DNA from: PMP191F sp047602185
Lineage (GTDB): Bacteria > Bacteroidota > Bacteroidia > Chitinophagales > Chitinophagaceae
NCBI GenBank assembly: GCA_047602185.1
Contig: JASGHY010000001.1
Span: 3,596,001 to 3,660,000 of the forward strand
DNA length: 64,000 bases
Direction: 5' to 3'
Shown here: one piece after another, positions 1 to 7,534 of the stretch
Layout of the letters: the number at the start of each line of letters is the position of its first letter
Position numbering within the stretch: position 1 is the first letter of the stretch
Made by a program: the position numbers and the translations under genes
The notes under the pieces: generated by a model
What the model was told of the DNA's origin: nothing
The model's input: the letters and a program-made list of their open reading frames with translations, nothing else
Database searches by the model: none

Positions 1-909
1 ACCAGCTCCTGCAAAAAAGAATATATTGACAAATACAACATTATACCCGGAGATACCGTCACTGTATCCGGTTATACATATATATCCTCATTTACAGTAC
101 ACGAGTTCAGTGCAGATACAGCATTGAAAGCAACCATTAAAAGCGACAGCATCATTGTGTACTGGCCCAGTTACAAAAAGATGCCGGATACTATTAAACC
201 GGAAATATTGCTTCCTGAAAAAACAGCTATTGCCCCTGCATCGGGAACCGGAGTACCTTTTGTAACCGGAACAAAATTTACAGTTACAGCACAGTCAGGG
301 TCTAAAAAGATCTATACGCTTGCTGTTGATTTCCGGCAACCAAAGCCATCTTTTACTATCTATTCCAGCAACCAGTTACTCATTGGCTCTAAATGCACCC
401 TTCCCGGCGATTGGTGGCTGACAGACACGGCAAAAACAAGGATCTACCTTGTATCAGCGGATACAAAACAGGAATATCTTATGGAGCTTGTGGAGCTGTC
501 CGGCGCAGGAGCTTCTTTCTATGTGCCTGCCAATGTACCTACCACCGGCAAATATGATATCAAAGTGATCAATGGCATTTATACCATTTACAATGACGAT
601 GCTGCATCCCGCAACAATATGATCGTAACCTATCCCACAGCAATAGGAGTGGAAACATTCGGTTTTCCCTATACCTTGTCTGCAGGAGATACCTTCATCA
701 TCCGTGGGAGACTGCTCGCTGAAACCACTGCTTTCTACATGCGGTTGAGTACAGATAATTCCTGGCAGCAGCTTACACTTACCAGTGCTGCGGTAGACAG
801 GTTAATACTAAAAGTACCGGCAGGCACACCCATAGGTGCTTATAACAGAATTCGCCTGGTGCTTCCTTCCGGTAACAGGGAATACGCCCGCAACCTCACT
901 GTACAATAA
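1..909 (+). CDS. Partial TIG/IPT-like surface lipoprotein (3' part)
   Basis: The frame is open from the first base of the window (TSSCKKEYIDKYN...), so the gene begins upstream and only its last 302 residues are visible. The SSC near the edge could be a lipobox, which would make this almost a full mature lipoprotein, but the signal peptide is out of view. The visible part is beta-rich and repetitive. An early segment ending in SGSKKIYTLAV resembles the immunoglobulin-like domains of Bacteroidota surface proteins. Two later segments (VPTTGKYDIKVING and GAYNRIRLVLPSGNREY) look like successive IPT/TIG strands. No catalytic motif is seen. It is probably an exported or outer-surface protein; its role is unknown. 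Confidence 0.7.
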   Translation, partial: TSSCKKEYIDKYNIIPGDTVTVSGYTYISSFTVHEFSADTALKATIKSDSIIVYWPSYKKMPDTIKPEILLPEKTAIAPASGTGVPFVTGTKFTVTAQSGSKKIYTLAVDFRQPKPSFTIYSSNQLLIGSKCTLPGDWWLTDTAKTRIYLVSADTKQEYLMELVELSGAGASFYVPANVPTTGKYDIKVINGIYTIYNDDAASRNNMIVTYPTAIGVETFGFPYTLSAGDTFIIRGRLLAETTAFYMRLSTDNSWQQLTLTSAAVDRLILKVPAGTPIGAYNRIRLVLPSGNREYARNLTVQ

Positions 910-949
910 TATTTTCATTGGATAACATTTAAGCAAGCCAGTATCACAA

Positions 950-1020
950 TTAATGTCGTTGAATTAAATGCCTGGTGTCCCCACCAGCCGGAATATAATT
1001 CCCTGATTCAACGACATTAA
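950..1020. repeat. 71-bp inverted-repeat mini element
   Basis: Arms 950-964 and 1006-1020 are perfect 15-bp inverted repeats (TTAATGTCGTTGAAT and its complement). They enclose a second small hairpin, CTGGTG-TCCC-CACCAG. The outer arm resembles the ends of the 190-bp element at 4729-4918 (15 of 18 positions). That suggests one family of small non-coding mobile or structured repeats. There is no coding capacity and no T-run, so a simple terminator is less likely. Confidence 0.6.
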
Positions 1021-1035
1021 GTATCAGGATAGTCA

Positions 1036-1072
1036 TATAAAAAAAAGTCCTTCCTTAGAAAAGGAAGGAGCA
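1036..1072 (-). terminator. Rho-independent terminator, minus strand
   Basis: Read on the minus strand, an 8-bp stem (CCTTCCTT / AAGGAAGG) is followed by a run of T. It is the first such structure downstream of the minus-strand two-component operon that ends at 1449, although about 380 bp away. Confidence 0.5.
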
Positions 1073-1448
1073 TCCAAAATCCTGTGAAAACCTCTATATA
1101 ACTCTGTTGCAAAATGAACCGGTTAAAGAATGTGTACCTTCTTTTTCTTCGCCCAAAGCAGGCAGGCACCCGTTACCACCCTGGTTATTGCCACGCCCGT
1201 TTGGGAAGAAGAAAATCAATCAAGGTCTCTTAAGTATACACATTGAAAATTGGTACGGATCGTTGAGTAATATCCTGCCTGAAACACTACTAAACAGCAC
1301 AAGGAAACTCAACAGGGACAAGGTTTGCATGGCTAATGATCTTTTTGACAAGTCAAAGCTACTATGCAAACCAGCCTGCAGAAAATAAGAACGGGCAGAT
1401 TGTGGCAAAAACTTAATAAACGGGGGTAATAGTGCAATGAACTGTATT
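1073..1448. other. Intergenic, no supported gene
   Basis: This stretch lies between a terminator and the end of the response regulator. Short open frames exist on both strands, but none shows a family motif, a plausible translation signal or a neighbour relationship. It may be the 3' untranslated region of the minus-strand operon. Confidence 0.4.
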
Positions 1449-2213
1449 CTACTGTTCAAACCACTGGCGGAATTCGCCGGCTTTTTCCTTGCTGATGATC
1501 ACTTCGCAGGGTTTGCTATTACGCAGGGTTACTACCAGTTTACCAGTATCATCGCTGCGATAGCTCTCTATAAAAGCCAGTTGTACAAGGTGTTGGCGGT
1601 TGGCGCGGAAAAACAGATCAGGATTCAGCAGCTCCTCCACTTCATCCAGGGATCGGTAATCTGTTATAAACTTTTTGCCTTCTTTATTGATAAGATAGAT
1701 CAGTTCTTCCTTCACAAAACAAACAATGTCTTCAGTAGCAACCAATGTTACCGAACGGCCTGCATGTACAGCAAACCTTTCTTTATATTTTTTTCCCTGT
1801 CCGAAATTGCTGAACAGATCAGCTATTTCGCGCAGGTATGCTTCATTCGAGAACTTTAACTGCAACAGGTGAAATTTCTGTAAAGCAGCCTGCAGTTCTT
1901 TTTTATCAACCGGCTTCAGCAGGTAATCAATGCTGTTTACTTTAAAGGCCCTTACTGCATATTCATTATAGGCAGTTGTAAAAATAACAGGGCAGGTAAT
2001 TTCACCCGCTGAAAAAATATCAAGGCTGATACCATCAGATAATTGAATATCGCTCAGTACAAGATCGGGATGCGGGTTCTCTGCCAGCCATCTTTTCGAT
2101 TCCCTTACACTTCCCAGTGGTCCCATAATAGAAGCATTGGGTTGCAGCTCACGTACCATCTTAGCCAGGCTGATAGCTACCAGCGGCTCATCTTCAATGA
2201 TCAGTATATTCAT
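1449..2213 (-). CDS. LytTR-family response regulator
   Basis: DNA-binding regulator of 254 residues with a CheY-like receiver (about 1-120) and a LytTR domain (about 145-250). The receiver has the acidic pair E7/D8, phosphoacceptor D55 (LVLSDIQLSDG), T80 and K100 (LLKPVDKK). The LytTR part has the characteristic FFRANRQHLV segment. Its start overlaps the stop of the upstream kinase gene by four bases, so the two are translated as a pair. The kinase at 2210-3274 should phosphorylate D55. The target genes are not evident; LytTR regulators often act on nearby export or surface genes. Confidence 0.93.
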   Translation of the reverse strand: MNILIIEDEPLVAISLAKMVRELQPNASIMGPLGSVRESKRWLAENPHPDLVLSDIQLSDGISLDIFSAGEITCPVIFTTAYNEYAVRAFKVNSIDYLLKPVDKKELQAALQKFHLLQLKFSNEAYLREIADLFSNFGQGKKYKERFAVHAGRSVTLVATEDIVCFVKEELIYLINKEGKKFITDYRSLDEVEELLNPDLFFRANRQHLVQLAFIESYRSDDTGKLVVTLRNSKPCEVIISKEKAGEFRQWFEQ

Positions 2214-3274
2214 AACAAAGGGAGGTTAACTTCAAAATATTCTTCAGCGTCTGTAACCGTTACCGGTACTTTACTAAGGTAAGTGTATAATTGTTTTAAG
2301 TGTTGCAGACCATGCCGCGTAGACAGCTCGATGTGTTTGCGTAGCTGCTTATTATTGCGCACCGATAAAATGTCGCCATTATCCCAGATCTTAATGACCA
2401 ATGGAGAACTCTCCTCCAGTTTATTATGTTTCAGTGCATTATCAATCAGCATCTGCAATGTTACCATTACAATACCCTTCTCCATACCTGCGGGAGAAAT
2501 ATGCAGGTGAATATATAAAGCATCCTTAAACCGGATATTGAGCAGCGAAATATAGTTCTGGATAAACCCACATTCTGTTTGCACCGTTACTACTTCATTT
2601 TCTTTATGCTCCAGTACATAACGATATACTTTTGAAAGATGCCTGATAAAATCAGATGCCAGGTCAGGATTCGAATGGATCAACCCATCGAGCGATGTAA
2701 AAGCGTTGAACATGAAATGCGGATTCACCTGGTTCTTCAGGTGATGATACTGCATCAGGGACTTTTCCTTTTCCAATTGTGCCGCCTTCACCTGCAATTC
2801 AGCATTGTGCAATACCGATTGCTGCCATCTTTCAAAGAAATACTTGAAGTAGTAAATAAAATTGATCAGTACTATAATGATCAGGAACAATGCGCCTACC
2901 AGTACCAGGAATTGTGGTGTAGCATATACAGGCATATAACTTCTGTATCCATACAACAACAAAAAGGCAAAGGGAGCCAGGCAAAATACCGACAGGAAGA
3001 TCTGTGCCGTTACCCGTTTACGCAGGCTCTGGCTGAAGGGGATCCGTTTATCCAGGAAAGCGCTCAGGCGCTCAATTAGTTTCCAGGTAAGTGTAAGAAA
3101 GAGTAGCTGGGTAAAAAATACCAGTATATGCAAACCCAGGCTCCACTCTGTGATCACAAAATACCTGATGACAGAAACTGCCAGCGTAAACTTTAAAATA
3201 ATAACATACGGGAGATATTTGAAGTTCCCGAACGTTACACAATTATCTGCATCATGCTTCCTGCCTCGTTTCAT
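2210..3274 (-). CDS. LytS-type sensor histidine kinase
   Basis: Integral membrane kinase of 354 residues. Four hydrophobic segments lie near residues 20-40, 47-67, 88-108 and 121-143, followed by a short coiled linker (about 150-175). The His_kinase domain carries the phospho-acceptor motif NPHFMFN with H186, and the ATP-binding N-box LIDNALKHN with N279. No extracellular sensor domain is present, so the signal is probably sensed in or near the membrane. It is the first gene of a two-gene operon with the LytTR regulator. A DNA stretch of intergenic words begins shortly upstream of it. Confidence 0.92.
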   Translation of the reverse strand: MKRGRKHDADNCVTFGNFKYLPYVIILKFTLAVSVIRYFVITEWSLGLHILVFFTQLLFLTLTWKLIERLSAFLDKRIPFSQSLRKRVTAQIFLSVFCLAPFAFLLLYGYRSYMPVYATPQFLVLVGALFLIIIVLINFIYYFKYFFERWQQSVLHNAELQVKAAQLEKEKSLMQYHHLKNQVNPHFMFNAFTSLDGLIHSNPDLASDFIRHLSKVYRYVLEHKENEVVTVQTECGFIQNYISLLNIRFKDALYIHLHISPAGMEKGIVMVTLQMLIDNALKHNKLEESSPLVIKIWDNGDILSVRNNKQLRKHIELSTRHGLQHLKQLYTYLSKVPVTVTDAEEYFEVNLPLL

Positions 3275-3339
3275 ATATTCAAGATAGCGGATTTGTTAAC
3301 ATTACCCGGCTACAAAATGACAATTTTACCCTCACCCAG

Positions 3340-3606
3340 ACAAGTCAATAACCGGGAACCGGAAAAAGCGGTCATCGAAGCGGTAATACGCTGAATGCAG
3401 GGTTTAAGTAGAATACAAGTCAGGAAGGGTGTTGACGGGTTGACAAGGTGACAAAAAAGTACGAAATAAGAAGTACGGAAGAAAATATCGAATGCTGAAT
3501 TTTGAATATCGAATATCGAAAGAAAATGCAAAAATCCAGAATTATGAAGTCGGAAGCCTGATCTCTGAAGGATCTAACTGCAAATTGCCAACTGCCAACT
3601 TGTATT
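3340..3606 (+). repeat. Fixed-order intergenic mosaic, copy 1 (J-C-A-B-E)
   Basis: The spacer between the kinase start and the next gene is built from words seen in many other spacers. In order they are a J-like start, C (GGTTGACAAGGTGACA), A (GTACGAAATAAGAAGTACGG), B (ATCGAATATCGAAAG) and E in its inverted form (AACTGCAAATTGCCAACTG). Words are themselves imperfect tandem repeats of 8-12 bp. There is no coding potential. Confidence 0.7.
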
Positions 3607-3720
3607 TACTCCCCCACTGGCGCGAGAGTTAGCGCAGCGCTCTCGTGTTTTACATATGCACCCGGTCTCTGACCGGCACCGCGACACGCCGATTATACTC
3701 ATTCTATAAACATGAGGCTT
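3607..3720. repeat. GC-rich multi-hairpin element
   Basis: A separate block lies directly after mosaic copy 1. It contains CGAGAG-n-CTCTCG (in GCGCGAGAGTTAGCGCAGCG) and CCGGTCTCTGACCGG, two strong hairpins in quick succession. It differs in composition from the AT-richer mosaic and looks like a REP-type structured repeat. No second copy is seen in this window. Confidence 0.45.
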
Positions 3721-3749
3721 CACAATGACCCTTCTTAATCCTACAATTC

Positions 3750-4292
3750 CTATTCCTTCATTTGCACATCAACCAATCTGCACATTTGCACATTCTTCAC
3801 CTTACGTTTTCCCCTGGTCACTAATGAACCCGGAATACCGTAGTAAACCAGTGATCGCGGAGGTGGTGGTGCTTTCACCGGTAACCTGCAAGGCTGTTCC
3901 AAAGCAACAGGCAACGGATGTTCTATGCCATGCTCCTCTGCTTTAAAACCAATGGAAGCCAGGTATTGCCACAATACTATCTCAACGTCCTCTTCTGTAC
4001 ACGCGCGCTCCTTCAATAGCTGGGCACCCACTCCTGTCATTTTACGATACAGGTAATGCAGTTTCCAGCCGTCGGGCAACTGGCGATACACTTTTGATGC
4101 GATCCGGGAAGCATGCCCCAGTCGCTCTGCATATTGCATGGTAAGACAAAACTCTTTCGATGTCTTTACCCGCTTCCCCGTCAGTGAACTTTTAGTACGA
4201 ACGCAGTATTTACCTTTCCAGAAATAGAAAGTAAGGTTACCGTAAGTACCGACAAAGTAAACCGGCGGAAGATCTTTCGGGATCCTCTTCAT
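3750..4292 (-). CDS. Conserved Bacteroidota hypothetical protein
   Basis: Basic protein of 180 residues. The core (about 1-95) has FYFWKGKYCVRTKSSLTGKR, followed by a helical part with YAERLGHASRIASKVY and LYRKMTGVGAQLLKE. I recognise this as a small family that occurs in many Bacteroidota, often in multiple copies, with no assigned function. There is no signal peptide, membrane segment or catalytic motif. The tail is unusual: after a proline-rich linker (KAPPPPRS), the last 16 residues (VKNVQMCRLVDVQMKE) are encoded by the K word of the intergenic mosaic. This suggests that the original stop codon was lost and the frame ran into the repeat. Confidence 0.75.
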   Translation of the reverse strand: MKRIPKDLPPVYFVGTYGNLTFYFWKGKYCVRTKSSLTGKRVKTSKEFCLTMQYAERLGHASRIASKVYRQLPDGWKLHYLYRKMTGVGAQLLKERACTEEDVEIVLWQYLASIGFKAEEHGIEHPLPVALEQPCRLPVKAPPPPRSLVYYGIPGSLVTRGKRKVKNVQMCRLVDVQMKE

Positions 4293-4319
4293 TTAAAAAA
4301 TTTAATTATACAATGTTGT

Positions 4320-4545
4320 TTCGTGATACGGGATCGTGAATCGGCAATCGTGAGACGTGAATACAAGCTACGAGCTTTGAGCTACAAGCCGTGAGCAAAT
4401 ACAGTCAGGCATCCGTACTCCGTACTTCTTATTTCGTACTTTCCTTATCAACCTTTCAACTTTTCAACCCTCTTGTACCTTCCTTCGATATTCGAAATTC
4501 AGTATTCGACATTCGATATTTGTCTTCCCTTCTTCATTCCAAATT
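4320..4545 (-). repeat. Fixed-order intergenic mosaic, copy 2 (reverse: D-H-A-C-B)
   Basis: Reverse-complement words start just upstream of the minus-strand gene: D (GTGAATCGGCAATCGTGAG), H (ACGAGCTTTGAGCTACAAG), A (CCGTACTTCTTATTTCGTAC), C (TTATCAACCTTTCAAC), then B (TTCGATATTCGAAATTC). The 96-residue open frame across this block is only a translation of the words and is not a gene. Confidence 0.7.
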
Positions 4546-4728
4546 TCTTATTCTTCATTTCTCATTTCCCCCTCACGATTTTCATATCAGGAGCAAAGCT
4601 ACACCTCTCTCACCCTCATCTCCAAACGCCTGTGCCGTTTTTGCCGTTTATGTCGAAACTTTCCGTTCTTTCTTTTTCTAATCCGAAATACGAAGATGAT
4701 TTCAGGTTTCAGGATCGTGAGATGTGGG

Positions 4729-4918
4729 TCAATGTCATTGAGTTAAGAAAGGGCCACAGCGTGGCCTCCTGTTTATAGAAATGATCGTAATAAGCGTGTT
4801 TCGGCTCCGATAGGAGCCTCTGGTCCCTCACAGGAAGCTCCTACCGGAGCTGAATATCTTTTAAAATTTATTTTCTATAAACAGGTAGCTCCTCCGGAGC
4901 TTAATTCAATGCCATTGA
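4729..4918. mobile_element. 190-bp MITE-like element with terminal inverted repeats
   Basis: The ends 4729-4747 and 4900-4918 are 19-bp inverted repeats matching at 17 positions (TCAATGnCATTGAnTTAAG). Inside is a second perfect 14-bp pair, CCTGTTTATAGAAA at 4768-4781 and its complement at 4872-4885. There are also a GGCCAC-AGC-GTGGCC hairpin and three GCTCC...GGAGC hairpins. The nested symmetry and lack of an open frame fit a non-autonomous transposon or a large structured RNA/DNA element. An end-like motif also occurs at 5443-5461 (16 of 19) and in the arms at 950-1020. No transposase that could move it is in the window. Confidence 0.6.
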
Positions 4919-4920
4919 GT

Positions 4921-5240
4921 CGTGAGACGTCAGTCGTGAGTGGCTGAGGCAAGTGAATAGTGAATGGTCAATAGTGAATGCCTGGCCCTTGTAAACTTTT
5001 TAACCTTTCAACCTCCTGAGCCTTATCGGCTTTCCTTCGAAATTCAATATTCAAAATTCTACATTCGATATTTCCCCCTTCCGTACTTTCCTTGCCATCT
5101 TATCAACCTATTAATTCGTCAACCGTATTTCCTAACTGCTGTCTTACTAATACCTAAAACCTAACAGCTAATACCTGTATTCCCTTGTGCCTTGTCTCCT
5201 ATCCCTTGAGGCTTAACTTAAAACCTGTATTCCAGCGACT
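4921..5240 (-). repeat. Fixed-order intergenic mosaic, copy 3 (reverse: D-B-A-C-G-J)
   Basis: A truncated D word (GTCGTGAGACGTCAGTCGTG) begins directly after the MITE-like element. Then come GTGAATAGTGAATGG words, B (CCTTCGAAATTCAATATTC), a short A, C (CATCTTATCAACC), G (ACCTAAAACCTAACAGC) and a J-like end. No gene is present. Confidence 0.6.
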
Positions 5241-5544
5241 TCGTTATAGTCTTGTTCTGGTCTCGTTCTTGTTTCCTTCTTATTTAAAGCGTATAAATTA
5301 GGGGTTTGCTCTTGGCGGAGGGCGAATGAAACAAGAACCAGGTATGAAGGAAACAAGGAGAAGCTCTGGGAGAGGGGAAGATAGGTTACTGATACATAAT
5401 GAATTAGAAACCTTGAATGAAAAATGGAAGACAAATGAGGGATCAATGTCACTCAATTAAGAAGTTTAATTCCAGCGGGTATGCCACCCGCCGGGAACCT
5501 TGCGTAACTAGTGTCTTCAATTTCGAAGGAAAAGCAAAAAGAAG
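5241..5544. other. Intergenic, isolated repeat end only
   Basis: AT-rich spacer with no supportable reading frame. It contains the lone end-motif TCAATGTCACTCAATTAAG at 5443-5461 and a small GCGGGT...ACCCGC hairpin near 5477-5495. Otherwise I see nothing in it. Confidence 0.4.
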
Positions 5545-5700
5545 CTAAACGCTTAATACAAGCTGCGAGCAATTTGCGGTTGTTTTCATCTCAAATCTTG
5601 TATCCGGTAACCGGTATCTAGCAACTTATATCCTGAGACCTGAAACTGCTTTCACGTTTCACATCTGGCTTTTCACGTTTGACGCTTCGCGCTTTCCAGT
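5545..5700 (+). repeat. Fixed-order intergenic mosaic, copy 4 (J-H-E-I-D)
   Basis: A short copy with J-like, H-like (CAAGCTGCGAGCAATTTG), I-like (GTATCCGGTAACCGGTATC) and D-like (TTTCACGTTTCACATC, TTTCACGTTTGACGC) words. The last D-like word contains the TTTG that serves as the -33 element of the promoter for the DUF4403 gene. Confidence 0.6.
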
Positions 5701-5708
5701 TATATTTG
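5678..5708 (+). promoter_or_regulatory. Bacteroidota promoter for the DUF4403 gene
   Basis: TTTG at 5678-5681, a spacer of exactly 19 bases, then TATATTTG at 5701-5708. This matches the Bacteroidota consensus TTTG-N19-TAnnTTTG fully. Transcription would begin roughly 20 bases before the ATG at 5736. The -33 box lies in an intergenic repeat word. Confidence 0.65.
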
Positions 5709-5735
5709 AGCCCGCAATCATCATGCATTTTCCCC

Positions 5736-7154
5736 ATGAAACAAGTACAGGGTTTATTTACACTTTTAGCATTGGTATTCCTTACAGCTTGTGGTAGTTC
5801 TAAAAAAGCAACCTCCTCTGCCGAAGAGGCATCGAGGTTATTACCTGCCTTGCCTGTTTCGGAGATCAATATTCCCGTTAAAATATACATGCGCCCCCTG
5901 CTGGCAATGATGGACAGCACCACACCCAAAGAATTTACCAGCGATAAATGGCCCGACTATTCACCAGCATCCTGTGATTTCAGGTATAAATACCGTTTTC
6001 TACGCTCTCCTTTTGTTTTCAGTTGTGTCAATAATAAAGTAACGATCGCCCTGAGAGGTTATTACCAGATTGCCGGCAGCCGTACTGTATGTACATTAAA
6101 CAGGCAGGTATCACCCTGGGTAAACGGCAGTTGTGGCTTTGGCAATGAATCCCTGCGCCGCGTGGATATTTCCATCAGTTCGTTGCTGGCTGTATTGCCC
6201 AATCACCAGGTACAAACCACTACACGGCTGAATGCAGTAAATGCTATTGACAAATGCCAGGTTACCTTATTACAAAATGATATGACCGGGCAGGTGATGG
6301 ACAGCATCAAAGCATCCCTTCAAACTTATTGTGTTTCCTTCGATCAGTTTGTGCAAACACTTAATAACAATGCTTTATTGCAACAATGGCGTAGTGGCGG
6401 CAGCCGCGTAATGCCGGTAAGTAAGTATGGATTCCTCAACCTGAATCCTACCGGTCTGCGTATCGGTCGTTTTAATGTAGTTAAAGACACGCTCTATTTT
6501 TCACTGGGCTTTAATGGCAGCCCTAAATTTTCGTCTGACAGTTCACGGCTGGTTACGCGCGCTCCTTTGCCTGCCATCAGCAATACTGATTATAATGGCA
6601 ATATCAACACCTACCTCGATGCAGTGTATGAATATAAGTTCTTTAATAAACTGCTGAACGATAGTTTAAGCAACAAACCTTTTGAAGTTGACGGCAGAAC
6701 TTTCGTGATCAAAGATGTAAATATCAGTGGTACCAATACCGGCAAAGTGCAGGTAGACGTATCATTTACCGGCAACCGCAAAGGCGTTTTACATCTCAGC
6801 GGAACTCCCTTGCTGGATACTGCCAAACAGGTGCTGTCCATGCCTGATATCAGTTTCGATGTAGATACGAAAGATATGATGCTGAAAATAGCACAGAGCC
6901 TTTTTCACAAAAAGATCATGAAGCAACTAAAGAATCAAACGGTGCTTGATATTGCAGCATTGATCCAACGGAATAAAGCAGCTATTGAACAACGCCTCAA
7001 CCAACAGGTAACCGATTGGATGAGTACCACAGGCACTTTCCAGGATATAAAACTGGTAGGACTATTACCACAGAAAGATTATATACAGGTACAGGCTTTT
7101 ATTAAAGGAAATATTACACTGATAGGACAGCCCCCGGCGAGTTTGTTGAAATAG
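5736..7154 (+). CDS. DUF4403-family lipoprotein
   Basis: Exported lipoprotein of 472 residues. I start it at the ATG at 5736, because this gives a clean signal peptide MKQVQGLFTLLALVFLTAC with lipobox LTAC; the open frame upstream reads through the promoter. The body follows the DUF4403 pattern: INIPVKIYMRPLLAMMD near the start, a central duplicated alpha/beta unit with TGLRIGRFNVVKDTLYFSLGF, and a C-terminal ILVGLLPQKDYIQVQAFIKG-like segment, which resembles lipid-binding or SMP-like folds. Function is not established for the family. It has its own promoter and no operon partner. Confidence 0.85.
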   Translation: MKQVQGLFTLLALVFLTACGSSKKATSSAEEASRLLPALPVSEINIPVKIYMRPLLAMMDSTTPKEFTSDKWPDYSPASCDFRYKYRFLRSPFVFSCVNNKVTIALRGYYQIAGSRTVCTLNRQVSPWVNGSCGFGNESLRRVDISISSLLAVLPNHQVQTTTRLNAVNAIDKCQVTLLQNDMTGQVMDSIKASLQTYCVSFDQFVQTLNNNALLQQWRSGGSRVMPVSKYGFLNLNPTGLRIGRFNVVKDTLYFSLGFNGSPKFSSDSSRLVTRAPLPAISNTDYNGNINTYLDAVYEYKFFNKLLNDSLSNKPFEVDGRTFVIKDVNISGTNTGKVQVDVSFTGNRKGVLHLSGTPLLDTAKQVLSMPDISFDVDTKDMMLKIAQSLFHKKIMKQLKNQTVLDIAALIQRNKAAIEQRLNQQVTDWMSTTGTFQDIKLVGLLPQKDYIQVQAFIKGNITLIGQPPASLLK

Positions 7155-7159
7155 AGGGA

Positions 7160-7530
7160 ATACGTGAGTCGTGAATCGGCAGACGGCAATCGTGAGACGT
7201 GAAATACAAGTTACCGGATACCAGATGCCGGATACTGGATTTGAGATTTGATGTTTGAAGTTTTAGATTGGAACAACAGCAAACTTTCCTCCTGGCTTGT
7301 ATTTGCTCGCGGCTCGCAGCTCAAAGCTCGTCGCTGGTATTCACGATAACTGCAAATTGCCAACTGTCAACTTGCTTTCGGCTTTTCCTTCGAAATTCGA
7401 TATTCTACATTCGATATTCCTGTCTTCCGTACTTCGTACTTCTTATTTCGTACTTTCCCTGTCACCTTATCAACTTTTCAACCTGTTAACGGTCTTTCCG
7501 ACTTTCGGACTTGTATTCAACTTACAACCC
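7160..7530 (-). repeat. Fixed-order intergenic mosaic, copy 5 (reverse, nearly complete)
   Basis: Reading left to right: D (ATCGGCAGACGGCAATCGTG), I (TACCAGATGCCGGATACTGG), a long bridge (TTTTAGATTGGAACAACAGC), H, E, B (CCTTCGAAATTCGATATTC), A, C (CACCTTATCAACTTTTCAAC) and F (TTCAACTTACAACC). This is the mirror image of the forward copies. The stretch 7223-7370 is nearly identical to 46097-46232. Confidence 0.75.
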
Positions 7531-7534
7531 CGTA

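Noticed and set aside
1107..1459. Open frames of 93 and 79 residues on opposite strands
   Set aside because: No motif, biased composition or supporting start context; they overlap each other and the response regulator end.
1437..1859. 140-residue plus-strand open frame
   Set aside because: Antisense shadow of the LytTR regulator.
3340..3606. CRISPR array in the repetitive spacers
   Set aside because: Words are degenerate, unequal in spacing and mixed in type; there are no constant direct repeats with unique spacers, and no cas genes.
4391..5164. Plus-strand open frames of 96, 101 and 66 residues
   Set aside because: They are straight translations of mosaic words (repeated FDIRNS and LRTSYFV type strings), which recur in frames elsewhere.
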